Source: Nocardia kruczakiae NBRC 101016
GTDB taxonomy: Bacteria; Actinomycetota; Actinomycetes; Mycobacteriales; Mycobacteriaceae
DNA length: 64,000 nucleotides
Direction: 5' to 3'
Assembly (NCBI RefSeq): GCF_001612965.1
Contig: NZ_BDBL01000036.1
Location: 1 to 64,000 of the forward strand
In this document: piece after piece, positions 42,624-50,661 of the stretch
Layout: each line of letters begins with the position of its first letter
Numbering within the stretch: position 1 is the first letter of the stretch
Notes under the pieces: generated by a model
The model's input: only the letters and a program-made list of their open reading frames with translations
Told to the model about the DNA's origin: nothing
Databases searched by the model: none
Made by a program: the position numbers and the translations under genes

Positions 42624-44284
42624 CACTGCACTCCTGTCTGTTGCTGATCCTGCTCCGGCCCGCCGAACAGGCGGACCGAGGTCGCGCGGATATCGACCTT
42701 GCGCACCTTGCCGGTGACCGTCATCGGAAATTCGTCGACGACGTGGACGTAGCGCGGAATCTTGTAATAGGCCAGGCGTCCGCCGCAGAACTGTGCCAGC
42801 GTCTGCGCGTCCAACCGGGCCGCGCCCTCACGCATCCGGATCCAGGCCACCAATTCCTCACCGTATTTCGGATCCGGGATCCCGACGACCTGTGCGTCGA
42901 GGATGTCGGGGTGGGTGTAGAGGAATTCCTCGATCTCGCGCGGGTAGATGTTCTCGCCGCCGCGGATCACCATGTCCTTGATCCGGCCGGTGATCGCGAC
43001 GTAGCCGTCGTCGTCCATGGTGGCCAGATCGCCGGTGTGCATCCAGCGGGCGGCGTCGATCGCCTCGGCGGTCTTGTCCGGATCGTTCCAGTAGCCGAGC
43101 ATCACCGAATAGCCGCGCGTGCACAGCTCACCCGGTTCCCCGCGCGGGACGGTCAGCCCCGTGTCGGGATCGACGATCTTGATCTCGAGGTGCGGGCCCA
43201 CCCGGCCGACCGTGGCGGTGCGCTGGGTGATGCTGTCGTCGCGGCGGGTCTGAGTCGACACCGGTGAGGTTTCGGTCATGCCGTAGCAGATGGACACCTC
43301 GGCCATACCCATCCGCTCGATCACCTGCTTCATCACCTCCACCGGGCACGGTGAGCCGGCCATGATGCCGGTGCGCAGCGAACTCAGGTCGAAGGATTCG
43401 AAGTCCGGATCGGCCAGTTCGGCGATGAACATCGTCGGCACCCCGTACAGCGAGGTGCAGCGTTCCTCGGCGACCGCGGCGAGGGTGGCCCGCGGTTCGA
43501 AGGAGGCCGCCGGAATCACCATCGCCGCACCGTGACTCGTCGCCGCCAGATTGCCCATCACCATGCCGAAGCAGTGGTAGAACGGCACCGGAATGCAGAT
43601 CCGGTCGGCCTCGGTGTAACCACACAATTCACCGACGAAATAGCCGTTGTTGAGGATGTTGTGGTGCGACAGCGTCGCGCCCTTGGGGAAACCCGTTGTG
43701 CCCGAGGTGTATTGAATGTTGATCGGATCATCGGCGGCGAGTCCCGCTCCGGCCTCGGCCAGGCGCGCGGGATCGGCGGCGCGACCGGCGGCGATCAGCG
43801 CCTCCCACTCGGCGCTGTCGAACAGGACCACCCGCTCCAGCTCCGGGCATTCGGGCCGCACCCGGCCGATGATCTCCGCGTAGTTCGAGCTCTTGTGCGC
43901 CCGCGCCGAGATCAGCATCCGGATCCCGGCCTGGGTGATCACGTAGCGCACTTCCTCGCTGCGGTAGGCCGGATTGATGTTGACCAGGATCGCGCCGATC
44001 TTCGCGGTGGCGAACTGCACCAGCGTCCACTCGGCACGATTGGGCGACCAGATGCCGACCCGATCACCCTTGCCGATGCCGGATTCCAGCAGCCCGAGTG
44101 CCACGGCGTCGACCTCGGCGGCGAATTCGCGGTAGGTCCAGCGCACTCCGGTCACCCGGTCGACGAGTGCGTCTCGATCACCGTGGACGGCCACCGTGCG
44201 ATCGAGATTCGCCCCGATCGTCTCGCCCAGCAGCGGCACATCCCATACCCCGTGCGTATAACTGACCGGCCGGACCCGGCCCAT
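42623..44284 (-). CDS. fadD35: Fatty-acid-CoA ligase, FadD35-like
   Basis: 553 residues from ATG 44284; GTG 44296 or 44311 are alternatives. The AMP-binding motifs are IQYTSGTTGFPKGATLSHHN, YGMTETSPV, WMHTGDLATMDDDGY and IKDMVIRGGENIYPREIEEFL, with the C-terminal Lys in VTGKVRKVDI. The wide-substrate pattern matches the mycobacterial FadD35 type, from memory. Its ligase product would feed beta-oxidation. The pair with the downstream synthetase faces a GAF-LuxR regulator across 70 bases, so they are probably induced together. Confidence 0.84.
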   Translation of the reverse strand: MGRVRPVSYTHGVWDVPLLGETIGANLDRTVAVHGDRDALVDRVTGVRWTYREFAAEVDAVALGLLESGIGKGDRVGIWSPNRAEWTLVQFATAKIGAILVNINPAYRSEEVRYVITQAGIRMLISARAHKSSNYAEIIGRVRPECPELERVVLFDSAEWEALIAAGRAADPARLAEAGAGLAADDPINIQYTSGTTGFPKGATLSHHNILNNGYFVGELCGYTEADRICIPVPFYHCFGMVMGNLAATSHGAAMVIPAASFEPRATLAAVAEERCTSLYGVPTMFIAELADPDFESFDLSSLRTGIMAGSPCPVEVMKQVIERMGMAEVSICYGMTETSPVSTQTRRDDSITQRTATVGRVGPHLEIKIVDPDTGLTVPRGEPGELCTRGYSVMLGYWNDPDKTAEAIDAARWMHTGDLATMDDDGYVAITGRIKDMVIRGGENIYPREIEEFLYTHPDILDAQVVGIPDPKYGEELVAWIRMREGAARLDAQTLAQFCGGRLAYYKIPRYVHVVDEFPMTVTGKVRKVDIRATSVRLFGGPEQDQQQTGVQ

Positions 44285-44354
44285 ACTCGCGCTCACGGAT
44301 ATAGGATTCACGTCACACTTTGCTCTCCACCACCCCCGGAAAGGGGTAGCGCCG

Positions 44355-45236
44355 ATGGCCTCCGCCGATCTGCTCCGCCCGCGCGACGCCGATGCGTTGC
44401 GGGCCGAGTTGCGGCAGGTCTCGGCCCTGTCCGGGATGCCGGTGGTGTTCGGGGGAGAGGTCTGCGACGGAGCGCTGATCCTGAGCGAGTTCTTCGGCAC
44501 CCGGACCGCCGCGATGCGCGGACTGGTGGTCTCGCCGACCTCGGGGGTGGGCGGCGCGGCCGTCGCGAGCCGGCGTCCGACCTCGGTCGCGGACTATCGG
44601 GCGGCGGCGACCATCACCCATCACTACGACGCGCCGGTGTCGATGGAGGGGCTGCGCGCGGTGGTCGGGGTACCGGTCGTGGTGGACGGGAGCTCCCGGG
44701 CCGTGCTCTACGTCGCCAGTCGCGAACCGGGGCCGATCGGCGATCGGATCGCCGAGCTGGTGCTGCGGTCGAGCCGTCGGCTGGCGGTGGAACTGGCGGT
44801 ACGCGACGAGGTGGACCGGCGGCTGCGTCTGCGGGCGGCGGCGGGCGGGACCGCGGATTTCACCACCGCACCCGCGCCGGATACCGTTGTCGCGGAACAA
44901 CTTCGGGATCTGCACGCCGAGGTGCGCGGGATCGCGCAGACGCTCACCGACGCCGAGGCCCGCAAGCGGCTGCGCGCGGTATCGGACACCCTGGTGCGCC
45001 TGATGGGCGGGTCCGGCGAGCCCGTGGCGACGGACGCCGCGCCCGGACTGTCTCCGCGCGAACTGGACGTGCTGTCGTATGTCGCCCTCGGTTGCACGAA
45101 CAGTGAAGCGGCGCAAAGGCTTTCGCTGCGCCCGGAAACGGTGAAGAGTTACCTGCGCAGTGCCATGACGAAACTCGGCGCCCACACCCGGCACGAGGCC
45201 GTCGTCCGGGCGCGCCGCTGCGGTCTGCTGCCGTGA
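44355..45236 (+). CDS. GAF-LuxR regulator of the acyl-CoA synthetase pair
   Basis: 293 residues from ATG 44355. The N-terminal ~200 residues contain a GAF-like domain (GLVVSPTSGVGGAAVASRRPTSVADY, LRAVVGVPVVVDGSSRAVLYVA), followed by a linker and a LuxR helix-turn-helix (LSPRELDVLSYVALGCTNSEAAQRLSLRPET, cut). It is divergent from the fadD35-like gene, 70 bases away, and is the likely activator of the synthetase pair. Confidence 0.85.
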   Translation: MASADLLRPRDADALRAELRQVSALSGMPVVFGGEVCDGALILSEFFGTRTAAMRGLVVSPTSGVGGAAVASRRPTSVADYRAAATITHHYDAPVSMEGLRAVVGVPVVVDGSSRAVLYVASREPGPIGDRIAELVLRSSRRLAVELAVRDEVDRRLRLRAAAGGTADFTTAPAPDTVVAEQLRDLHAEVRGIAQTLTDAEARKRLRAVSDTLVRLMGGSGEPVATDAAPGLSPRELDVLSYVALGCTNSEAAQRLSLRPETVKSYLRSAMTKLGAHTRHEAVVRARRCGLLP

Positions 45237-45352
45237 TGCTGTCGGCCGTTGATCGACCCCGGATACGCGACTGCCGGCCCGGAGAACCGGACCGGCAGGT
45301 GCTGATCCGCACGGCGGCGCGGCCGTAGCGGGATGATCGTGATCGGTGTGGA

Positions 45353-45892
45353 CTAGGCCTGCGGCTCGACGAGCTGGATGTCGAGCTCGATGGCGACCTT
45401 GTCGCTGAGCATGGCGGTGGGCAGGCCGGGCGCGACGTCGAATTCGCTGCGCTTGATGGCGCCGGTGGCGGTGAATCCGGCGTGGCGGCTGCCGTCCGCG
45501 AACGGCTGTACGCCGCCCCACTCGACGTCGAGGGTGACCGGCTTGGTCACGCCGCCGAGGGTCACCTCACCGGTGACCTCGAACTCCTCGGCCACCCGCA
45601 CCGGCTCGACGGCCTTGAAGTGCAGGGTGGGGCGTTCGGTGACGTTGAGCAGTTCGGCGCTGCGCACGTGCTCGTCACGCTGGGAGTTGCCGGTGTCGAA
45701 CGAGTCGAGGTAGATGGTGGCCTCGATGGTGGCCGCACCCGAGGCGTCCACGACGAAGCTGGTCTCGAAGTTGTTGAAGCGGCCGCGGACCTTGGAGATG
45801 CCCAGGTGGCGGACGGTGAAGTTCACCGAGGAGTGGGCGGGATCCAGGGCCCAGGAGCCGGTGGCGAGAGTGGTCTGCTCGGAAGTGGTCAT
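45353..45892 (-). CDS. YceI-like lipocalin-fold protein
   Basis: 179 residues from ATG 45892. The YceI signature is clear: WALDPAHSSVNFTVRHLGISKVRGRFNNF (cut), GVTKPVTLDVEWGG and FTATGAIKRSEFDVAPGLP. No signal peptide is visible, so it is probably cytoplasmic. The fold binds isoprenoid-like lipids. It faces an MmyB-type regulator, with 99 bases between starts, echoing the arrangement at 11799-13376. Confidence 0.93.
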   Translation of the reverse strand: MTTSEQTTLATGSWALDPAHSSVNFTVRHLGISKVRGRFNNFETSFVVDASGAATIEATIYLDSFDTGNSQRDEHVRSAELLNVTERPTLHFKAVEPVRVAEEFEVTGEVTLGGVTKPVTLDVEWGGVQPFADGSRHAGFTATGAIKRSEFDVAPGLPTAMLSDKVAIELDIQLVEPQA

Positions 45893-45906
45893 GTCCACCA
45901 GATTTG

Positions 45907-45965
45907 CGGACCGTGGTCCGGTTAGCCACACCGCGGTTATCCTGGGACTGCCAGGGCGTGGATAA
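45907..45965. promoter_or_regulatory. Cluster of palindromes in the yceI/regulator divergent promoter
   Basis: CGGACC-gt-GGTCCG (45907-45920), CCTGG-gactg-CCAGG (45941-45955) and an outer TTATCC (45937-45942)/GGATAA (45960-45965) lie within 60 bases. The nested arrangement is where an MmyB-family regulator should bind. Which arm is the true site is unknown. Confidence 0.6.
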
Positions 45966-45991
45966 GGGGGCCCGGACAGATACAGGATGGT

Positions 45992-46816
45992 GTGGTGGCA
46001 CGATCGGAATTCGGCGAGTTTCTCATCGCGCGGCGGGCGCAGCTGCAACCCGAGGATGTCGGGTTGCCCGTCGGCCGCCGGCGACGCACCCCCGGACTGC
46101 GGCGCGAAGAGGTCGCGGCGCTGGCCGGGGTGAGTGTCGATTATCTCGCCCGCCTCGAACAGGGCCGCGATACCAACCCCTCGATGGCGGTGCTGGGTGC
46201 GCTGGCCGAGGCGCTGCGGCTCAACGAGGTCGAACGCCACCATTTCGGCAATCTCGCGGTCGGTATGGAACACGCGCGTGAGTGCCCGTCCTCGGGTCAG
46301 GCGCGGGAACAGGTCACCGACACCGTGCAGGCCGTCCTCGATGCGATGCATCCCACCCCTGCCTTCGTGGTGGGCCGGTGGCTCGACATCCTCGCCTGGA
46401 ATCCCGCGTGGCGCGATTTCGCCGAACCGCTGGGACTGCTCGACGAGGTCGCCGAACACAATCTGGCCACCTACTTCTTCGCGCATCCGCAGGCGCCGCA
46501 GCGGTGGCGGGACTGGCCGGTCGCCGCGGAGATGATGGTGTCGATGCTGCGCTCGGCGCGCACACACTGGCCCGACGATCCCGGGCTCGAGGCGCTGATC
46601 CAGGGATTGCACCGATTTCCGGAATTCTCCTGCCGCTGGCGGGAACACCGGGTCACCGAATTCCGGTCCGGTGCGCTGCACATCGACCATCCGCACCGCG
46701 GCGAGGTCGAGGTCGAGATCCAAACACTCAGTCCCGCAATCGATCAGAGTGTGCAGGTGTGGCTGGTCGACCGGCGTGCCGTGCGCACTCCCGCCTTACG
46801 ACTGGTCAACGAATAG
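45992..46816 (+). CDS. XRE-type regulator with MmyB-like ligand domain
   Basis: 274 residues; GTG 45992 and 45995 are both possible starts. The helix-turn-helix region is RRRTPGLRREEVAALAGVSVDYLARLEQG, nearly the same as that of 12519-13376. The MmyB-type sensor follows: HPTPAFVVGRWLDILAWNPAWRDF, then LATYFFAHPQAPQRWRDW and FRSGALHIDHPHRGEVEVE. It probably controls the divergent yceI gene. The two paralogues in one window each pair with a redox or lipid-binding gene. Confidence 0.88.
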   Translation: MVARSEFGEFLIARRAQLQPEDVGLPVGRRRRTPGLRREEVAALAGVSVDYLARLEQGRDTNPSMAVLGALAEALRLNEVERHHFGNLAVGMEHARECPSSGQAREQVTDTVQAVLDAMHPTPAFVVGRWLDILAWNPAWRDFAEPLGLLDEVAEHNLATYFFAHPQAPQRWRDWPVAAEMMVSMLRSARTHWPDDPGLEALIQGLHRFPEFSCRWREHRVTEFRSGALHIDHPHRGEVEVEIQTLSPAIDQSVQVWLVDRRAVRTPALRLVNE

Positions 46817-46959
46817 CCTCCGCGCCCGAGTCCGCTCAGCTGTCGATCCGGACACGGAATCCGCGGTCCGCGCCTCGTGAGACGCCGATCACGCATAATC
46901 CAACGTGAGGATTCCTGCCGGCCGGTGTCTATCGATTCGAGCAGCGGAGGAGGTGCTGT

Positions 46960-47526
46960 GTGACCGAGGCGGCAACGGCACCCGAGGCAGCGCTGGACGA
47001 CGCCACCCTGACCGGGCGCGCACGTGACGGCGATGTCCGGGCTTACGAGCAATTGGTGCTGCGGTATCAGGGAGCGATGTTCCGGTTGGCGGCGCGGATG
47101 CTGGCCGACCGGTCCGAGGCGGAGGACGTCATCCAGGAGGTGTTCCTCACCGCGTGGCGCCGCCTGGCTCAATTGCAGGACGACAGCGCCTTCTCGGGGT
47201 GGTTGTACCGGATGACCACCAATCGCTGCCTCAACGTCATCCGGTCCCGGCCGCCCCGCGCCGACGTGGATCTCGACACCACCGAATCGCCGCAGCGTGC
47301 GACCCAGCCCGAACACGCGGCACAGGTGCACGACCAGATGGCCGCGCTCACCGCGGCGTTGCCGCGGCTGACACCCGAACAGCGTGCCTGCTGGCTGCTG
47401 CGGGAGGTGCACGGCCGCTCCTACGAGGAGATCGCCGAGATCGTCGGCACCAACACCACCGCGGTTCGGGGGCGGATCGCCCGAGCCCGGGCGCAATTGG
47501 CGGAGGTGATGAAGCCGTGGCGCTGA
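46960..47526 (+). CDS. ECF-type RNA polymerase sigma factor
   Basis: 188 residues, GTG start preceded by ggaggagg. Region 2 has YEQLVLRYQGAMFRLAARMLADRSEAEDVIQEVFLTAW, and region 4 LPRLTPEQRACWLLREVHGRSYEEIAEIVGTNTTAVRGRIARAR (both cut here as motifs). It reads the promoters of a stress regulon. It is the first gene of the operon and its stop overlaps the next start by 10 bases. The next protein carries a zinc anti-sigma motif, so it is the likely anti-sigma factor. Confidence 0.9.
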   Translation: MTEAATAPEAALDDATLTGRARDGDVRAYEQLVLRYQGAMFRLAARMLADRSEAEDVIQEVFLTAWRRLAQLQDDSAFSGWLYRMTTNRCLNVIRSRPPRADVDLDTTESPQRATQPEHAAQVHDQMAALTAALPRLTPEQRACWLLREVHGRSYEEIAEIVGTNTTAVRGRIARARAQLAEVMKPWR

Positions 47527-48101
47527 AGGAGATGACCGACAGCGACTACACGCTGCCCTGCGGGCGCAGCGTCGAACAGGTGTGGGACCGGCTCGACGCC
47601 GTGGAGGCGGGGCTGGCCGACGAACACGAATCGGAGTGCCCGCACTGCGGGGCCGCGCGCGAGAGTCTGCTCACGCTGCGCGCGGCCACCCGGGAACTCG
47701 TCGACGAGCCGGATCCACCGCCGCCCGCGATGTTCGACCGGATCATGTCGGCGGTACGGGCCGAGGTCCGGCGCGGGCGCATGGTGAGCCTCACCACGCC
47801 GCATCCGGGTTCGATCGAGGTGAGCGAGCAGGCCATCGCGGCGGTGCTGCGCTATGCCGCCGACACCGTGCCGGGTGTGCGTGCCCGCAGCTGCCGCATC
47901 GACGACCACGGGGCCGATGCCGACGGCCGCCACGCGATCACGGTGGCGCTGTCGATCTCGCTGCGGCACGGCGACACCACGGTCGAACGCGTCGTTCCAC
48001 AGGTGCGCGAACGAGTGCGGGCGGCGGCCACGGCCCGGGCCGGTCTGGCGCTGGAGCGGCTCGACATCACCGTGGTGGACGTCTACCAGGAGGAGCCGTG
48101 A
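47517..48101 (+). CDS. Zinc anti-sigma motif fused to Asp23/Gls24-like domain
   Basis: 194 residues, GTG 47517 inside the sigma gene's last codons, with a ggagg upstream. Residues 37-44 are HESECPHC, an HxxxCxxC zinc anti-sigma (ZAS) signature, and Cys 15 could be a fourth ligand. From about residue 95 an Asp23/Gls24-like domain follows (SIEVSEQAIAAVLRYAADTVPGVRA, then LALERLDITVVDVYQ). Asp23-like proteins are envelope-stress proteins. A sigma factor plus ZAS domain joined to the stress protein itself suggests a self-contained control loop. That is inference from motif and order. The stop overlaps the next start (GTGA). Confidence 0.8.
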   Translation: MALKEMTDSDYTLPCGRSVEQVWDRLDAVEAGLADEHESECPHCGAARESLLTLRAATRELVDEPDPPPPAMFDRIMSAVRAEVRRGRMVSLTTPHPGSIEVSEQAIAAVLRYAADTVPGVRARSCRIDDHGADADGRHAITVALSISLRHGDTTVERVVPQVRERVRAAATARAGLALERLDITVVDVYQEEP

Positions 48102-48478
48102 GCGCGGGATTCGCGGAGAAAGCGGAATATATCGCCTCGGATGCGGTAATCGCTGCAGTAGCGGCTCGGGCCGCGGCCTCGGTTCCCGGGGTGGCGCGGC
48201 TGGAGCCCGGTGTCCTCGGTCTGCTCGGCCACCTGGCCCGGACGGGACGGCAGTGGCGGAGCAGCCAGGACGTCGCACCCGGTGCGGGCGTGCGCGTCCG
48301 CCACAGCGGTGGCTGGCTGAAGGTGCAGGTCGACCTGGCGGTGCGGGGCGAATGCCAGGTCGGCGAGGTCGGGCAGGCGGTACAGCAGGAGGTGGTCCGG
48401 ATGGTCGCGCAACAGACCGGAATGCTCGTCGACACGGTGTCGGTGGCGATTCTCGACATCGCACCGGGAGCGTCGTGA
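48098..48478 (+). CDS. Asp23/Gls24-like envelope-stress protein
   Basis: 126 residues from GTG 48098, coupled to both neighbours by GTGA overlaps. The Asp23 pattern reads YIASDAVIAAVAARAAASVPGVARLEP and ends LVDTVSVAILDIAPG. Fold identity is by pattern, not by motif. It is expected to be a small cytoplasmic protein bound at the membrane by an AmaP-like anchor, several genes downstream. Confidence 0.76.
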   Translation: MSAGFAEKAEYIASDAVIAAVAARAAASVPGVARLEPGVLGLLGHLARTGRQWRSSQDVAPGAGVRVRHSGGWLKVQVDLAVRGECQVGEVGQAVQQEVVRMVAQQTGMLVDTVSVAILDIAPGAS

Positions 48479-48798
48479 CGGCGGCCGTGAGCGAGGACGA
48501 GCTGGCCGGCGATATCGTCGCCGTGATCGAATCGGTGGCGGGATTGCGTCCGGCCGTGCCGCCGGGCGTCGAACTCGCCGAGTGGGTGCCCCGGCTGGGG
48601 CCGCGCTCGGCGGTGGACGTGAGTGCCGAGGTCGTCGAGATCCGGGTGATCGCCTCGGCGCTGCCGCTGCCGCCGCTGCTGGACAAGCTCGCGGCGGCCG
48701 TGGGCGAACTGCAGGCCGCCACCGGGTGGGCCGGTGCGCGGCTGCGGATCGTGGTCACCGATCTGGACGCGGAAGCGTTCGACACCGCGGTTACCTAG
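48475..48798 (+). CDS. Small helical protein of the Asp23 operon
   Basis: 107 residues from GTG 48475, coupled by GTGA to the preceding gene. LAGDIVAVIESVAGLRPAVPPG and LDKLAAAVGELQAATGWAG dominate. It resembles the short non-Asp23 partners found in such operons, but I cannot name a family. Confidence 0.7.
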   Translation: MTAAVSEDELAGDIVAVIESVAGLRPAVPPGVELAEWVPRLGPRSAVDVSAEVVEIRVIASALPLPPLLDKLAAAVGELQAATGWAGARLRIVVTDLDAEAFDTAVT

Positions 48799-48897
48799 AA
48801 CATCACTCTCGCCCGTGACATTTCGCCGTCGGCGGGGTCATAGCTAGTGAAGGTTCGTTATCCGCTGTACCGCAAGGGAACTGAACTGGAGGTAATC

Positions 48898-49413
48898 ATG
48901 ACCAGCACGACAGCCGGTAAGGGCGCGGAGAACGCCGAGGCCGAGGTGGGTAAGGACGCGGGGGGCGGCGCGGGCCAGGGCGGAGCCGCGGCCAAGGCGC
49001 CCGCCCGGACCAGCAGCGCGCTGGTCAGCGATCAGGGCACGACCGCCATCGCCGACGCCGTGGTCCAGAAGATCGCCGGATTGGCGACCCGCGAGGTGCG
49101 CGGGGTGCACAACCTCGGCGGTGGCGCGGCGCGTGCGTTCGGCGCCTTCCGCGATCGCATCCCCGGTGCTTCGGCCAGTGTGGGACAAGGGGTTTCGGTC
49201 GAGGTCGGCGAGACGCAGGCGGCGGTGGACCTGGAGATCGTCGTCGAATACGGCGTGTCCATCGCCGAATTGGCCCGCGCGGTGCGCCGCAACGTCATCA
49301 CCGCGATCGAGCAGATGACCGGACTCGAGGTGGTCGAGGTGAACATCAACGTCAACGACGTCTTCATCGAAGAGGACGAGGATCAGCCGCCGACCCGCGA
49401 CCGGGTGCAGTGA
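48898..49413 (+). CDS. Asp23/Gls24-like protein with disordered N-terminus
   Basis: 171 residues from ATG 48898, with a strong ggaggt upstream. Residues 1-40 are Gly/Ala/Lys-rich and probably disordered. The Asp23 domain follows: TTAIADAVVQKIAGLATREVRGVHNLGGG, then VDLEIVVEYGVSIAELARAVRRNVITAIEQMTGLEVVEVNINVNDV (both cut). This is the most canonical Asp23 protein of the set. A 99-base gap precedes it, so a second promoter may lie there. Confidence 0.9.
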   Translation: MTSTTAGKGAENAEAEVGKDAGGGAGQGGAAAKAPARTSSALVSDQGTTAIADAVVQKIAGLATREVRGVHNLGGGAARAFGAFRDRIPGASASVGQGVSVEVGETQAAVDLEIVVEYGVSIAELARAVRRNVITAIEQMTGLEVVEVNINVNDVFIEEDEDQPPTRDRVQ

Positions 49414-49414
49414 T

Positions 49415-49603
49415 ATGAACGCCACCACGATCTGCCTGATCTTCGGTCTCTCTCTCGGTTTCGCCGCGGCGTTCGGCGGATTCGGGGCCTTCGCGGTGGT
49501 GCTGATCTTCGGCGCGCTGGGACTGGTGATCGGCCGCTGGCTCGACGGCCATGTCGACCTGTCCGGCCTGATCCGTTCGGCGCAGGATCGGGGCCGGAAA
49601 TGA
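49415..49603 (+). CDS. Small membrane protein, DUF2273-like
   Basis: 62 residues from ATG 49415, one base after the previous stop. Two hydrophobic segments (LIFGLSLGFAAAFGGFGAFAVV, LIFGALGLVIGRWL) span most of the chain. Small membrane proteins of the DUF2273 type are found beside asp23 genes in Gram-positive bacteria. Family name is by position and size. Confidence 0.75.
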   Translation: MNATTICLIFGLSLGFAAAFGGFGAFAVVLIFGALGLVIGRWLDGHVDLSGLIRSAQDRGRK

Positions 49604-49950
49604 GCGCTGCCGCGGAGACGGCGTCGGCGTCGTTGCTCTCCGCGGCCGAGTTCCGGGGGCGCACCACCGTGTCCGAGCGCGCGGTGCGGCGTTTGGCGGC
49701 CCGGGCGGCGCGTGAGGTCGACGGTGTCGCCGCCGGCCCCGAGGTCTCCGCGCGCGTCACGGCCGATACCGCCGTGTTGCGGGTACGCCTGCCGGTCACC
49801 TATCCGACACCGGTCGCGGTGGTCACGGAGGCGTGCCGCGAGCATCTGATGCAGCGCACCCACGAACTGTCCGGACTGGTCGTTCCGCGCGTGGACATCG
49901 AGGTCTCCGAACTGGTCAACACGATCGAACCCGCCGGAGGGCTGCGATGA
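49600..49950 (+). CDS. Asp23/Gls24-like protein
   Basis: 116 residues from ATG 49600, coupled to the previous stop by ATGA. RTTVSERAVRRLAARAAREVDGVAAGP and LVVPRVDIEVSELVNTIE follow the Asp23 pattern. It is the last of the Asp23-like proteins in this operon. Confidence 0.8.
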   Translation: MSAAAETASASLLSAAEFRGRTTVSERAVRRLAARAAREVDGVAAGPEVSARVTADTAVLRVRLPVTYPTPVAVVTEACREHLMQRTHELSGLVVPRVDIEVSELVNTIEPAGGLR

Positions 49951-50519
49951 ACCGCAGGCCCCGGCGCATCACCCCGGCCGTACTGGTCGCACTCGCGCTG
50001 CTGGTGATCGCGGTCCTCGTGGCGGTGTCGCTGATCCAGAACCTGGGCAATGCGAAGGAATTGGTGTCCTACCACAGCATCGCGGTGCATCTGCACGACA
50101 CGACCTGGCACAGCTACTGGGTGCTCGGTGTCGGCATCGCGCTGGCGGTGCTCGGTGCGGTGCTGTTGCTCGCGGCGCTGCTGCCGGGCCGGCGCGTGGT
50201 GGAAGCGCTGGACGCCGAGGAAGGAATGGACGCCGGAATCACCCGGCGCAGTCTCGACGGCGCCCTGAACGATGCCGCGGCCTCGGTCGCGGGCCTCGAG
50301 TCGGCACGAGTTCGCCGCGGCCGCAAGAACATTCGGGTCAGCGGCCGTGCCGCCCACCCTGACCACGCCGATCTGGAGCAGACGGTCAACGCCGCCGTCG
50401 GCGACCGCCTGGCCCGCATCGCCCCGAAATCCGCCCCGCCCGTCACCACCCGCCTGCGCGCGGCGCAGCAGCCGGAGCGGGTGGACAAGCGAGTGCATGT
50501 TCGCAAGGAGGTGTCGTGA
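49947..50519 (+). CDS. Membrane protein of the Asp23 operon (DUF6286-like)
   Basis: 190 residues from ATG 49947, coupled by ATGA. Two helices, near residues 10-30 and 58-80, enclose a short outer loop (VSYHSIAVHLHDTTWHSYW). The C-terminal ~110 residues are cytoplasmic and helical. The design recalls AmaP or DUF6286 anchors. Its stop overlaps the start of the first micro-ORF in the 71-bp tandem repeat. Confidence 0.75.
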   Translation: MNRRPRRITPAVLVALALLVIAVLVAVSLIQNLGNAKELVSYHSIAVHLHDTTWHSYWVLGVGIALAVLGAVLLLAALLPGRRVVEALDAEEGMDAGITRRSLDGALNDAAASVAGLESARVRRGRKNIRVSGRAAHPDHADLEQTVNAAVGDRLARIAPKSAPPVTTRLRAAQQPERVDKRVHVRKEVS

Positions 50520-50590
50520 GCGACAATCGCGCAGCGGCTCGCGACACCGACCGGGTGCGGGTGTCCCGCAGGTCACAGGAGGTGTCGTGA
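50516..50590 (+). CDS. 24-codon coupled micro-ORF, copy 1
   Basis: Reads VSDNRAAARDTDRVRVSRRS and four further residues, then TGA. The GTG start overlaps the previous stop (GTGA), and a gcaaggagg lies 7 bases upstream. Whether the peptide has a function or only relays ribosomes to the AmaP-like gene is unknown. The Arg/Ser-rich sequence shows no domain. Confidence 0.45.
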   Translation: MSDNRAAARDTDRVRVSRRSQEVS

Positions 50591-50657
50591 GCGACAATCG
50601 CGCAGCGGCTCGCGACACCGACCGGGTGCGGGTGTCCCGCAGGTCACAGGAGGTGTC
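50516..50657 (+). repeat. Two perfect tandem copies of a 71-bp unit
   Basis: 50516-50586 and 50587-50657 are identical. Each unit ends in a Shine-Dalgarno (caggagg) and places a GTG start over the TGA stop of the previous frame, so two coupled 24-codon ORFs lie between the DUF6286-like and AmaP-like genes. The unit is 71 bp, two bases more than a multiple of three, yet it keeps every start-stop overlap. Confidence 0.93.
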
Positions 50658-50661
50658 GTGA
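50587..50661 (+). CDS. 24-codon coupled micro-ORF, copy 2
   Basis: Identical to the first copy. Its start GTG overlaps the first copy's TGA and its own TGA overlaps the GTG start of the AmaP-like gene at 50658, making an unbroken relay of terminate-and-restart sites. Confidence 0.45.
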   Translation: MSDNRAAARDTDRVRVSRRSQEVS

